Assembly: GCA_958450325.1 (NCBI GenBank)
Contig: OY288256.1
Coordinates: forward strand, 45,030,953-45,094,952
DNA: 64,000 nt
Direction: 5' to 3'
Source of the DNA: Agrostemma githago
Lineage: Eukaryota > Streptophyta > Magnoliopsida > Caryophyllales > Caryophyllaceae
The stretch's first letter is position 1. Every line of letters begins with the position of its first letter. A program made the position numbers and the translations under genes. This document shows positions 34,885 through 46,648 of the stretch, piece after piece. The notes beneath the pieces were generated by a model. That model did not search any database. It had not been told where the DNA came from and worked only from the letters and a program-made list of their open reading frames with translations.

Positions 34885-37186
34885 TGTAGACACCCACATT
34901 TTGACCGCCAGGTGTCTATAGTAGGTCCCGCCAAACACCCGATGATGATCGGACGCAAACGTGCTTTGACGGACTCGGATATGGGCTCGAAATCATGGAC
35001 ATTTGGTTTAGGTTTATTAGGGAGTACAAATCTCACAAAACGGACCTCAAATTCAGGCCCAGTGGGCCGTTTCGAGTCAAATAAGACTAATTTGGGTCGA
35101 TTCCGACACCGGGGGTAAAACCGTCTTTTAGCGACCGAGTCAAACCCGGTCAAAGATATTTTTTCCCGAGTCACGCGGTCTGGCCGTGTCATTACACGTC
35201 CAATTCGGACTGAAACACTACAAAAATCAGCCTTCAAATAATATTAAACAAATCCGTTTAAGGATGGAATTCGATCTCAAGTAGGAATTCTATCCGGAAA
35301 CCGAAACAAAGTATCACCCGAGCTCAGATACTCGGCTGAAACAGCCGAGATACCTCCCCACCAGCCGAGATTCTTGGCTTATTCACCAAGAAACGAGAAG
35401 TTTATTCCCTTACGAACTCTCGTGTTTTCTATCCAAACCGGTGTTTCTTGTCACACAAGCAAGACCACCTCGATTCCTATAAATAGGACATCCCGTCCAA
35501 CACAAAAAATACGTTTTAATACATTCATTATCGATCAATACACTACAACTTTTCAGCAACTCATACACAATTATTATAGCAAAAATAGTCTCAAAATCCA
35601 CATCCGAAGGAATACCGAAAAATTGTCCAAAAGCCGACGAATCCGTCCCGTCACCCGGCCGAATCCACGCCTCACACACATACACAAAAACGCTCCAAAA
35701 ACCGACACCTTAACTCACCCGCATCATCTCGACGCTCCCGTGCCTAAGCCACTGTCCGACGAGCCTTATACCGAGAACGCAAAGCATGTAGGTTGAGGGT
35801 GTAAATCAAACCCGATTCTTCTTCCTTTCTCTCTCTTTCTCACGTTTTTTCTTCTTCTTTTTTTTTAGTTAGTTTTCGTCGGTCGTCTCGCATTATTAAT
35901 ATGGGTCGTTTGTCGCATCATATTTTTATTTATTTTCGATAATAAAACTTTTTTATAAACGTTCTTAAAAACGATACCGATTCTCTAATCGAATATCGTA
36001 TCTACAAGAACTAAATTAAGTTTATTTTCGTTGATGCTAATAAAATCATTACTTTTTTTTTTTAACAAAATTCGATGATTTTTAATGCGGAGAAAATTAC
36101 CATCTTTTTTTCGTTCAAAATTCTTTTTTTCAATTTTCGTTCAAAACAAACTTTTTTTCAAAACCTTTTCTAAAATCATTCCGACTATTCGATATCGATT
36201 TCATAATCGAATATCGAATACGACGAATATCGAAAATATAAATCGAGTATAAATTAATCCATATTTGTACGCGATTTATAAAGAATTAACGGTTTTCGAC
36301 AAAATAAAAAACCCGGACAGACTGCCACGCGAGTCGCGCGCCTGTCAGGCGACTCGCGCGGCAGCTTATTCGGTCGAGCCCTTTTTTTTTTTGTTTTCTT
36401 CGTTTTCTATTTTTAATTCTTTTCGAACCTTATATTAAAATGCGACTTTCGCGACATAGTTTAATAAATACTTTTTTTCGACCTCGGTCAACACGTGTTA
36501 ATCAATCACGTGTCATCAAATCTTTTCTAAAATCATGCGTATTATTTATTTACGTCTTTATTCGATTTATTCACCGTTACTAACTCGTTTTCTCGTGTTT
36601 GTAGCTTTTTATTTGTTTTTATCGTTTTATTAGACTAAAACGAATTCACATGCTAAAATAACTTTGACGTTATTAGTTTAATATGCATTAAACGACTTAG
36701 CAACCATTCATTTATTTTTCTTACATGCTTAGGAAAATAATGTTTGCATATCATTCAACCGTTGAACTAACCCGTGTACACAAAACGAACGATATCTTAG
36801 TAAAGGCCGCTAAGTGCGGGCGGGGTTGGGTGTTCTTAGTGAACTTCCCAACACGTACCCTCACCTCTTACTCAGAACCGTGGTTTCCGGATGTCCGAAA
36901 CCATTGGCAACGAGAGTCATTCAATATACGATTAACCGCTCCAGTCGGCATCGGTATCGATATGCAAAGGGACGAGCCCAATAAACTCTGACATCGGAAA
37001 TGGGCCGTATTTTGTATACGGCCCACTACGACATAGAGTGGGCTCGAACGGTTCCGAATAACCACAAAATTCGGTGGCGACTCCTACTTCGATTTAAATT
37101 TCAATTTGACCATCTCATATGGAGATTCATTCGCCTCCCCAAACCCGCGCGTGGCCGCGTCGGGGTGGACCTATGTCATGTCCACA
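34885..37186 (+). mobile_element. solo LTR of a Tat/Ogre-like element, plus orientation
   Basis: It runs from TGTAGACACCC to CATGTCCACA and is flanked by CTTGG (34880-34884 and 37187-37191). No PPT precedes it and no complete PBS follows. It is the product of insertion followed by LTR-LTR recombination. It lies head to head with the 3' LTR of the host element, 207 bases away, and is its inverted homologue. Reading frames inside (for example near 35374-35796 and 36725-36991) have no family and are not genes. Confidence 0.88.
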
Positions 37187-37191
37187 CTTGG

Positions 37192-37515
37192 GTTTGCCCA
37201 TACACGGGCTCATCCCGTTAAATGCCGCTGGGGAGTTGGTTGCACGGTTTTGCTTGAGTCGTCATGTATAATGATTTATGCAAAGTTTGCATGTACCACA
37301 TTTTTAGGAGAAATGACTCGCGCTAGGGAATAAAATTTTGAAGGAGATTTTTTGATTTTTTTTGGATTTTTGAATTTGGAAGAGTTTTGAAAGATTAAAG
37401 TATTTTGACTCCGAAAAGGAATAGGAATGCTCAGGATGACTTAGCTAGATCCTAGGATAAGGTCTGTATGCTAAATCTTCTGGGATTAGGAATCCTTAGA
37501 TGAGGAGGAGAATCC
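37192..37515. other. 3' untranslated region of the Tat/Ogre-like element, part 2
   Basis: There is no gene. The word TGCCGCTGGGGAG near 37220 resembles part of the tRNA-Arg primer site but lacks its first half and is not adjacent to an LTR on this strand, so it is not counted as a PBS. Confidence 0.45.
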
Positions 37516-37517
37516 GA

Positions 37518-37530
37518 TTTCATGCTATAA
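37518..37530 (+). promoter_or_regulatory. candidate TATA box of the antisense ORF
   Basis: GCTATAAATACAC lies about 110 bases upstream of ATG 37637, followed by a leader-like sequence. Plant TATA boxes have this form. It suggests the ORF is transcribed independently of the retrotransposon's own minus-strand transcript. Confidence 0.5.
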
Positions 37531-38028
37531 ATACACTCTCCTTGCTCATAACTTATTCATAATTCCCACAATTCCCTTCTTCCTTCAAAGAAAAACAAGC
37601 CCTGAGAAACTTATTTCCTTTTTTTAGAAATTCATTATGGGTATCGACCGATTAGTTGGAATGTTGCAAGATTGGTCCCGCAGATAAAGTTATCCTGAAC
37701 CAGAATGGCGTCACCCAGTTATTCACGATCCGTCAAATGCAAGTGAATCGTTACTTTTTGGATGCTTGCCTGTCCTACTGGGATGATACTTATCACGTTT
37801 TCAGCTTTCCGCGAGGCGAAATTTGTCCTATTCCTAAGGAAATTGCTGCTGTAGGAGGATGGAATCCCATGCTTCGCCCTGCCGTCCCGTTTTCAGTTCA
37901 TGACACGAGGAGAAAATTACGAGAATTTTTAGGGCTTTCCCACATGGAGGTATCTCGCATGACAGATGACGATACCGTTTCCTTGATCGACCTGGCTGAA
38001 AAATTTATGAACCCAGATGACGTCCGGG

Positions 38029-39646
38029 TGATGGGAAGGATTTGTCGCGGATCCCAACCGTCAAATAAAACCAACTATACCTAGTGGGTAGCTAGGGCAA
38101 GTCGGGTCGAATCCACAGGGACGGAAGGTCGGACTAAGGTATGCTACGGTCTAGGACTAGGTTCGAGACGAGCTAATCTAGGGGAGGATGAGGACTAAAC
38201 TAATGGAAGCTAGGATAACAAAAGGAAGGAAGACTAGGGTTAGGTCGGGTTCATGGAGTGAGGGGATGATCGAGGAGGAGCTAAGGTGAAGGGGTAGTCG
38301 GGTAATCTAGGTGTAGTCCGGGCTCTCGCTACGTAGACCGACATAGAGGTTCTTGATAGAACCCACCTTAGCGACACACAAGACAATCGGGGTTACTAGC
38401 GTACTATCATGGCCTAGGTCGCATCCGGGCTCTCGCTACGTAGACCGACCTAGGGGTCGTCCTCACCGGGCTCTCGCTACGTAGTGAGGGAACCAAACCC
38501 ACAAGCAAACTATCACCCACAAGAGCAAAGGCAAGAAAAACACAAGGATTTGCATCTATATGTCATTCAATCATTCCATCAAACATGTACCATGCATCAA
38601 ACTAAGAGGAAACCCAAAACTTCCACCAACATCTCCAACAAACCCTTAATCACCCACAATCACATCCAATCACCCTAATAACCCTAGCAATAATCTACTC
38701 TAACATATCTAATCTAAAACTAACACTAACAAGAGGAACCAAAACAAGAATCAAAACAAACATAATGAAACTAGTGAAACAATGAACAATGAACAATAAA
38801 ATCAACAAAGATTCAAACTTGAATGATAAAACAAAGATAAAGAGAAGAGAAAAGAAGATTATACCATACTAGAGAAGATGAAAAGAAGAGATCTTGCATA
38901 AATGGAAGAAAACCCAAATACATCAACCAAGGTTGTCAATCTTGGTTGGATTCTTCAAGAATTCCCAAATTACAAGAGTTAATCTAAGATTAAAGATAAT
39001 CTAAAGACTAATCTACACTAATCTATCCTAATCTATGCTAAAGTAATCTAGGGTTTAAGGGGAAGTATCTAACATAAGCTTAACAAAACAAGGGAAGAGT
39101 ACATATAGGGTTCCATGTGGAAAGGAGAAGAAAGAAACAAAGGCGAGCTGCAGCAGGCCCGTCCCGGCCGAGACGGGGTGGTCCCAGTCGGGATGGGGTC
39201 GGTCCCGGCCGGGAGGACCAGCTCTCGGTCGGGAAGGAGTACAGACAGTAGCTCTCTCATTTGCTCCTTCATCCCGGACGGGATGAGGCCATACCCGTCG
39301 GGGATGAGTCTTGTAGGCCTCCAATATGAACTTTTTGGTCCCTCCTTGGTTCTCATGGGCTTCCCACCGATTCTTGGGACTCGGGATCGGGTCTCGGAGG
39401 CTCGGGATTGGGTCCCAAGGTCTCGGGGTCGACTCCAAGGCATCGAGTGATCGTTCCTTAGCTTCGTTGGCTCCAAAAAGTGTATGTATTGAGTCGGAAA
39501 CGCTCCAACTCTTCATGAATGGTCTCGGGAACCTGAAACGAGCTAGAGGAAGCATAAGTAGCCCATAAACCGCTCCCAAGGAGCGATTCCCCAAGGAAAA
39601 TGGGACCAAAACACTACAAAATAGGCATTACAAACTACACTTATCA
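38029..39646 (-). mobile_element. solo LTR of the 24885-family, minus orientation
   Basis: The sequence is the complement of the 1.64-kb LTR at 24885-26528, starting (minus) TGATAAGTGTAG at 39646 and ending near 38029. CCGGG flanks it (38024-38028 and 39647-39651). It interrupts the antisense ORF within a codon run and the frame is restored when it and one duplication are ignored. Its palindrome set is more diverged (CCCGGCCGAGACGGGG, CATCCCGGACGGGATG), so it is older than the 24885 element. Confidence 0.9.
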
Positions 39647-39887
39647 CCGGGTCAGGCCGGTATATAGCCGCAGGGCCTTTACTTTTTGCATGCTACATGT
39701 TTACGCCTTCGAAGGTCATATGGATTTGTTATTTTGCATGGGCCAAGTCAGACTTCTTTCGGTGGCCGATCTGATGGAGACAGAGCACAGCCCGGCTTGG
39801 CTGATTACAGGGGAGATTATCCAGGGCTTGGATAATCGTAAAAGGGATCCGTCGATCCGACTGACTGGGAGTACCCGTCTTCTACAG

Positions 39888-40060
39888 GTAAATTGATTTT
39901 TTTTCTCGATCTTTCCCAATTCTTGATCTTTTTGCATACCGATTTTTCCAAAATTTCTGATTTTCCGATTTTCTCGTTTTTTTCGATTTTTCTCGGGTTT
40001 TTCCAATTTTTGCGCTTTTTTTTTTCACGATTTTGACTTTTTGCGACTTTGACTTTTCAG
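39888..40060 (+). other. spliceosomal intron in the antisense ORF
   Basis: The donor is CAG|GTAAAT and the acceptor TTTTCAG|C, with a T-rich stretch and TTTTGACTTTTTGCGACTTTGAC before the acceptor. The flanking exons join in phase 0 within a conserved protein block. Confidence 0.7.
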
Positions 40061-40984
40061 CTTTGGTTATTCGAGAGGCTATCGATCATGGATCCTCCTC
40101 TTGACATAAGCCGATATCGCCCGAATCAAGTGATGACGAGAAGAAGGACTGTTGACTTTTCTCGTCTTACTACCCAAAAATTCTGGGACGAGCTGCTATC
40201 TTTTCATGGAGGCCCATTGATCCGTTGGACCGTACCCTGGTGGCCCATTTATGTTTGGACTGGTTTAGAATCGAGGGATAGGGCCCGATATCAATTAATC
40301 CTATCTTTTAGGCAGACAATCCATCTTTACCCCGATCGCATACTTAGGCAATATGGTCGGGCCCAGAGAATCCCGGTGATCGAAGCGGTCGTGAGTGAAT
40401 CTACTCAGCTGACGGATGTGATGTGTGACACCTGGATGCAAAGGTGGTATACCCGGGCTACTTGGCCCATTTCCAAGACTCTTCACTCGATCTGGGTATC
40501 CGACTCTTACGTGAAGTGGACCAAGGCGGACTCTGCTAAAGCTCGTGCCGCTTTGAAGACCGACGAAGCCTTCGACTTGCTGCGTCAAGAACAAGCTAAA
40601 GACAATCGAGGCTTTTTCGATGACGGTGATACCCCGGCTACCATGGTTCGCCTGATGTCAGGCCAGAAGGGGAAGACTAGGACTCAGACTAAAGGGTCCA
40701 GTACTAAAGGTGCACGGAGGAAAGTGAGCCCCCAGACGGACTTGGAAAGGAGACTCGGCCCAAGACTGGCGGCTAAGGGCCGACTTGGTCCACGCGACAG
40801 ACTTCCCGAACACGTACGGGCTCGGCATGGGCCAGTGACGATGGCTGAAGATCCGTTGTCGAAGAAACGGGCTCAGGCTAAAGAGGTCCCCGTAGTGATA
40901 CGGGAACGTTCGCCCCCGCCTCGTCGACCCCGGGCTCCGCGTGACCCAAAAGATAAAGGGAAGCGGAAGATGTATGAGCAGTAG

Positions 40985-41346
40985 TCTCCTAGATTTTATT
41001 ATTTAAGTACTACTATTATTTTTGTGTGATTTTTGTGTGGTTTATTTTTGCGTGAGGCATTTTTGAAATAATAATAAAGATATATTAGTTAAAACCGTTC
41101 CTGTTTTTTCGTTATTGCAGTGGTTGTACCCTTTTGAGGGGTTGCCTACGTATCCACGATTAGTGGAATCAAACCAACCGTAGTTCAGACGTAGATTTTT
41201 GCAATTTTCGAAATACATCAAGACTATTAGTTCGAGATGTGCGACAGTAGGATAAGTAATCCTAACTTATTGACTTGTTTAATTTTTGAAAATTTTATAA
41301 AAAGACAAATTTTTATAAACTTTTAGCAAATGACATTGAGATAAGG
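40985..41346. other. spacer between antisense ORF and pol ends
   Basis: AATAATAATAAAG near 41070 is a possible poly(A) signal for the plus-strand ORF. On the minus strand GGATACGTAGGCAACCCC (about 41141-41158) matches a sequence commonly found downstream of pol in Tat elements. Two convergent transcripts would end in this 360-base segment. Confidence 0.55.
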
Positions 41347-44300
41347 TTAGGGGTAGTGTAGCGCTTCAACTGATCCAAGTTGGTTGGGTTGACGAATTCG
41401 TTCCCTTCCAAGTCCGTCAGTATTACTGCTCCTCCTGATAAAACCTTCTTTACTAGATACGGTCCGGCCCAATTGGGTTTGAATTTTCCCCTTGGGTCGA
41501 ATCAACGAATCATACCGAGCTTGGACCCAATCTGTTTCAGGCACCTGACTTTCGAGTAGAATCCTCAGGGATGGTACCTCGAGCTCGACCGGCTGGACCG
41601 CCTCCATCCCATATGTCAGATAGTATAGAGTTGCTCCGGTTGCGGTGCGGATTGATGTCTGGTATCCTCATAAGGCGAAAGGGATTTTATCGGGCCAATC
41701 CCGATAATTATCAGCCATCTTTTTAAGTATGGTGACATTTATTTTATTTGCTACCTCTACCGCTCCATTGGTTTGGGGACGGTAAGGTGAAGATGTATGC
41801 CTTTGAATCTTATATTTTGCTACCAAAGTAGCGGTTTCGGCTTGAAAATGGGTCCCGTGATCACTAATGAATTCGTGCGGGATCCCATATCGGCATATAA
41901 TTTTATCTTGGATAAATTTTGCTACGTGCTTGGCGTTCAAGACACGATATGACTCATCTTCAACCCATTTAGTTAAATAGTCAATAGCCACTAGAATGAA
42001 GCAGTGACCTCCCGTCCCGGAAGGGTTCACCTTCCCGATTATATCAATTCCCCACGTCGAAAATGGCCATGGGGAAGTCATAGTATACAACAGGGATGAC
42101 GGCATATGCTGGACATTGCCGAAAATCTGACAGTTATGACAGTGTTTGACATATAACTGGCAGTCGGTTTCCATGCTATTCCAGTAGTACCCGAGTCTTG
42201 CGATTTTTCGAGCTAGCATATGGGCGTTCATGTGCGGGCCGTTCTCGCCATAGTGTACCTCTGCCATGACCTTTTCGGCCTACGTTTTGTCGATGCATAG
42301 AAGTAAAGCCCACTTCGCCGTCTTTTTGTACAACTGTCCATCGTCCGTGCGGATGAACTGAGTGGCCTACCTTCGTAGGGCTTTCTTGGCCCGATTTTCA
42401 GATCCCGGAGGATATTCTCCCGACGTCAAGTAGGTTAGAACAGCCTGGTACCAAGGTTCTGGATCAGTTATTTCAATATCTTGAATAGCATTGATGTATG
42501 CCGGCTTGGACCGTCTTTCGACGCAAATCGGCATGCTGGTCATGTGTTCCGGGATATTCAGTAAAGATGCTAACTTGGATAGCGCATCTGCAAACTGGTT
42601 TTCTTCCCGAGGTAGATAAATGTACTCCACCTTTTGAAACTGCCTTTCGAGAACCCTTACTTGCGCTTGGTAAGCTACGAGATATGCGTTCCGAGTTTTC
42701 CATTTCTGGAGGGCTTGATTAATGACTAAATATGAGTCACCGTGGACCCGGAGGTTTGTTACTCTTAAATCCGCGGCGGCTTGCAATCCGTGAATACATG
42801 CTTCGTACTCGGCTGCGTTGTTAGTCACGTCAAAATCCAATTTAATGGACAACGGGGTGTGTTCTCCTTGCGGTGAGATTAGCAAAATTCCGACACCAAA
42901 TCCTCGAAAGTTGGATGCCCCATCAAAGTATAGATCCCATGTCTCCGTGTCAGTATGGAATATATCTTCATCTGGGAAGGCCCAGGTATCGGTATGTCCC
43001 TCTTCAGATACCGGACTATCGGCAAGGAACTCGGCTACTACCCGACCTTTGATGGCTTTCAATGGCACGAATTTGAGGTCGAACTCAGCTAGCATTAAAG
43101 TCCATCTGGATATCCTGCCATTGAGGATGGGCTTCTCGAACAGATACTTGATTGGATCCATTCTAGATAACACGTGCACTTCGTGGCTAAGCATATAGTG
43201 TCGGAGTTTTTTAGTGGCCCAAACTAGAGCTAGGCACGTCTTTTCGAGCATCGTATATTTGCACTCGTATTCTAGGAACTTTTTACTGATGTAGTAAATA
43301 GCCCGTTCTTCCGAGTCGACTGTCTGGGCCAACATAGCCCCCATGGCCGTCTCGGTCATTGTTAGGTATAACGACAATGGCAGACCGTGTTGAGGTGGCA
43401 TTAATACCGGCGGAGATGCTAGAATCTCTTTGATCTTATCGAAAGCTGCTTGACATTTGTCGTCCCACAGTACCCGTTCTCCTATCTTCAGTTTCTTGAA
43501 AATGGGTTCGCATACCATGGTTAGCTTCGAAATAAACCGACTGATATATTGGACTTTACCGAGAAACCCCCTTATCTCCTTTTCGGTTTTAGGCGGCCGC
43601 ATCTCGGTAATGGCCTTGATTTTGGCTGGGTCAACCTCGATGCCACGCTGGCTGACGATATGGCCCAGTAATTTGCCCGATGTTACCCCGAAACTGCATT
43701 TTTGAGGGTTTAACCTCATGTTTTACTTGCGTGACCGGGTGAAGAACTTTCTAAGGGCCGAAATATGCCCGTTTCGTTCTTTGGACTTAACGATCATGTC
43801 GTCCACGTAGACCTCCACTTCCTTGTGCATCATATCATATAATAAGGTGGTGGCGGTCCCTTGGTAAGTGGCACCGGCATTGATAAGCCCAAATGGCATA
43901 ACGGTGTAACAGTAAGTCCCCCAAGGCGTTGTGAAGGTGGTCTTACTCATGTCTTCCTCCGCCATTTTGATCTGATTGTACCCGGCATACCCGTCCATAA
44001 AGGATAGAAGGGCATGATCGACCTTGTTGTCCACCAGTATATCGATGTGTGGCAACGGGAAATCGTCTTTCGGGCTGGCCTTATTAAGGTCCCGGAAATC
44101 TACACAAACTCGTACCTTTCCGTCTTTCTTGGGTACTGGTACGATATTTGCAACCCAGTCTGGATATTCAGATACTTGAATAAAACCCGCTTCGAATTGC
44201 TTGTCGACTTCTTCTTTGACTTTGAGAGACCATTCGGGCCTCATTCTTCGGAGTTTTTGCTTTACCGGCTTACACCCGTCTTTGATGGGTATACAGTGTT

Positions 44301-45522
44301 CGGCTATCTCCCGGTCTATTCCCGGCATGTCCTTGTAGGACCATGCGAAGACGTCTTTGAATTCGTGGAGGAGCTCCGTGAATTGTTGTTTCTCCACGGG
44401 ATCTAAGGATAAACCTAACTTAAGCATCTGAGGCTCTAAAGGGGTTCCTACATTGATGGAGTCAGTTTCCTCAATGACTGGATCTCGGGATTCCCTTTGT
44501 TCGAGTTGCTCGACTAGATGCGGAGGTAGTGGTACCTGTTCGTCGGGTTTCTCAATGTCATTGCAAATAAAATTTTTGAAAATGTTTTGAAAATAAGACA
44601 AGTCGTAAGCAGAACGGTTATCGTTATTATTGATAGAGAATTTTGAAAATAGCTCAAAGAGAGAAGCCGTCTGATCGTTGGTCAGAGGCAGGATGGGGAG
44701 TGCTCTCAGGACAGACTCCGAGACTCCCACAGGTGTGACCAAAGGAAAAGGGGTTACAGACTCGACCCTAGTACTGGACCCTCTAGACTTAGACCCAGAC
44801 TCCAACTCTCACTCTGACTTAGACTCGGATTCGGACTCGGCGCCTTGCATGTCCTCTTTGCCAGTAGTGAGCTTGTAGACTCGACCCTCGTTGTCGGTCC
44901 ACTTGATCGTATTCCTCCAAGCCCTCTTTCCGGTGTTGGTACCGACTTCAGAGATCAGCCTGGTCGGATCGAACTTGCTGCTATGGAGGATCACGTTCAC
45001 CAATTCCTCTTTAGGGGTCGGGATTATCTTGCTTTCCTCGAAAAAGAGCCCCAACATGGGCTCGGCATGGCTTGAATCTTCCTTCGATTGGGTCTGGATG
45101 AGAGCATAGATATCATCTGGGATGAAATTGACCTCAGGATAAGTTATGATGGGCTGATAGAGGCCCGTCTGGACAGCTCCGAATACTGGGGAGACAAAGT
45201 AATCGGTCAGTTTTGGGCTGTAGGGGCCCAAGTAGGTACCCTTGAGAATGTTGCAGGCCTTTTGGATGCCGGCCTGGACCACGTTTTCTGGGGTTATGGC
45301 ATACCCTAAGCCGAACTTTGACTCCTCATTGCTTAAGACATCGATGATCTTGCCAGCCGGAAGACCAGGCCTTGAAGTAGCCCCCGGTAGGTAACCCAAG
45401 TTCTGCAGCATTATGTCGATGCTGGTGGTGAAATAGGGCCTAAAAAGATACTCTTCCTCGATCATTCCCATAAAATTGAAACCTCGTGGGTCGGTTAAGC
45501 CAGCCGTGTTGCAGCTTGACAC
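41347..45522 (-). pseudogene. Tat/Ogre-type pol: pre-RT region, reverse transcriptase, RNase H, integrase
   Basis: Most of the 4.2 kb is in one minus-strand frame. The pre-RT part (45522 to about 44812) is acidic at its end. RT has the catalytic YVDDMIVKS. RNase H has DLYFDGASN, NNAAEYEA and FADALSKLA. Integrase has the HHCC finger (VHYGENGPHMNAHML, HCHNCQ) and the D, D, E residues in WGIDIIG, EFISDHG and NGAVEVA. Stops interrupt the frame at 44809-44811, 43723-43725, 42367-42369, about 42283 and 41668-41670. In the integrase C-terminus a deletion shifts the frame, and the typical GKFKPNW and GGAVILTD words follow in another frame. The protease active site is not seen; it may have been in the lost part. 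Dead, but the domains are clear. Confidence 0.88.
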
Positions 45523-45528
45523 GGCTAT

Positions 45529-46390
45529 TGTAACACCCCTGATTTTATAAATTAAATAAATTCGAAGATTATGTTCGTATTTTATTTTGTTTACGATTTA
45601 GCTCGTAATTCTTAAAATTTTTGTAAACGAACTTATCGTTTAATCGTTTCAAACTCCTAAAATTTTATTTGTCTCGGAAACTCTTCTTATATTTAAAACA
45701 TATTTCTATTTCTGTTTCAGTTTATTTTATACATTTAATTTAATTCTTATCAAAAGTCTATTTCAGCTAAATTCTATATTCTTTTTTATTTATTTATATT
45801 GAAGCTCGAATTTACTATTTTTCGGCTCGAAACTCATTTATTTTAAGTTGCGTCAAAATATTTCATTCATTTCCTCAAGAAATCAACTTAATTCACTTTA
45901 TCGAAAATTTATTATTTATCGGAAAATACTATTCCACCATCTAATTTATTTCTATAAGCTTCATTTTCGTCCCAAATATTCTATTTACTCATTTTATTTG
46001 ACGGCCCGATTATTTATTAATTTTATTAACTCGTTTTAACCCGATTCATGGGTCAGTCAACTTATCGTCCCAAAATTTTATTAATCCGTAATGTCTTTAA
46101 CTCACCTTAATTGTAACTCATCCCCCCACTTGCATTCATTCCCATATCCTTGTTTTATATCCACCGCTTGACTCCTCTTCATTCATCTCCCTCATCTAAC
46201 GTACAACCCCCTTACTCTTTGACTCCCACCGTTTCACTCTCATTCATCTCTCTTTGTTTTTCATGACATATCCCCTTCCTTTTAACTCCTCTGAATTCTC
46301 ATTCATCTTCTTTGTTTCACCTCCGCGAACCAATTTCTTCAGCCTTTATCATCCTACATCTTTCTCCTTCGTCTTCTTCTTTTCTTTTCG
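45529..46390. mobile_element. LTR-like insertion starting TGTAACACCCC in the Tat gag region
   Basis: It begins TGTAACACCCCTGATTTTAT at 45529, exactly where Tat coding sequence breaks off. The AT-rich body (TTTACGATTTAGCTCG, ATCGTTTCAAACTC, TTTGTCTCGGAAACTC) is homologous to 55690-56270 and less so to 57390-57800. A pyrimidine-rich tail leads to about 46390. No target duplication was found and the main part of gag is missing, so replacement or deletion accompanied the insertion. Confidence 0.55.
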
Positions 46391-46648
46391 AGTTAGGGGC
46401 GAATAAGCCCGAGCATTTTCCGTGTGGATGGTGTTGCTGGTGGTCGTGTGGACCTGTTCTTGCTGTTTATGGACCGCGCTGGCCAGTTCAGCTAACGGCC
46501 CATCGTCTTCAACCCCAGCGCTAGGAGTTCCTTGTTCGACTGCGCTTACCCGGGTGAGGATGGCGATCTGATCCTCCCTCATTTTCGTTAGTTGGTCTTG
46601 AAGCTTATCCAACGAAACGGTCAACTCGTCAATGGCTTGTTGCGTCAT
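46349..46648 (-). pseudogene. gag N-terminal remnant of the Tat element
   Basis: From ATG 46648 the first about 85 residues read like a Tat gag start: MTQQAIDELTVSLDKLQDQL, a coiled-coil segment, then VSAVEQG and LAELASAVHKQQ. The last residues run into the inserted repeat, so the true gag part ends near 46395. The main gag body is lost. Confidence 0.5.

Larger units (their letters stand above)
37637..40984 (+). pseudogene. antisense extra ORF of the Tat element, plant mobile-domain/DUF7745-like
   Basis: It lies between pol and the 3' LTR, on the strand opposite to pol. Pieces are 37637-38028, 39652-39887 and 40061-40984. The first contains YHVFSFPRGEICPIPKEIA and GGWNP. After the solo LTR (38029-39646) the same frame resumes across the CCGGG site with GQVRLLSVADLMET. 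An intron of 173 bases (39888 GTAAATTG to TTTTCAG 40060) is in phase 0, and exon 2 starts LWLFERLS, matching the LQLW-E-L block of plant mobile domains. The C-terminus is basic (KDKGKRKM). The frame from ATG 37637 is shifted relative to the rest near 37680. Extra ORFs of this kind, sense or antisense, are known in Tat elements; their role is unknown. Interrupted and shifted, so inactive. Confidence 0.7.

Noticed and set aside
37218..37233. TGCCGCTGGGGAG as a PBS for the LTR at 34885-37186
   Set aside because: It lacks the TGGCGACTC half, is over 30 bases from the LTR end, and the CTTGG duplication shows this LTR is solo.
43457..45309. Plus-strand frames antisense to Tat pol
   Set aside because: Shadows of the well-supported minus-strand RT/RNase H/pre-RT frame.
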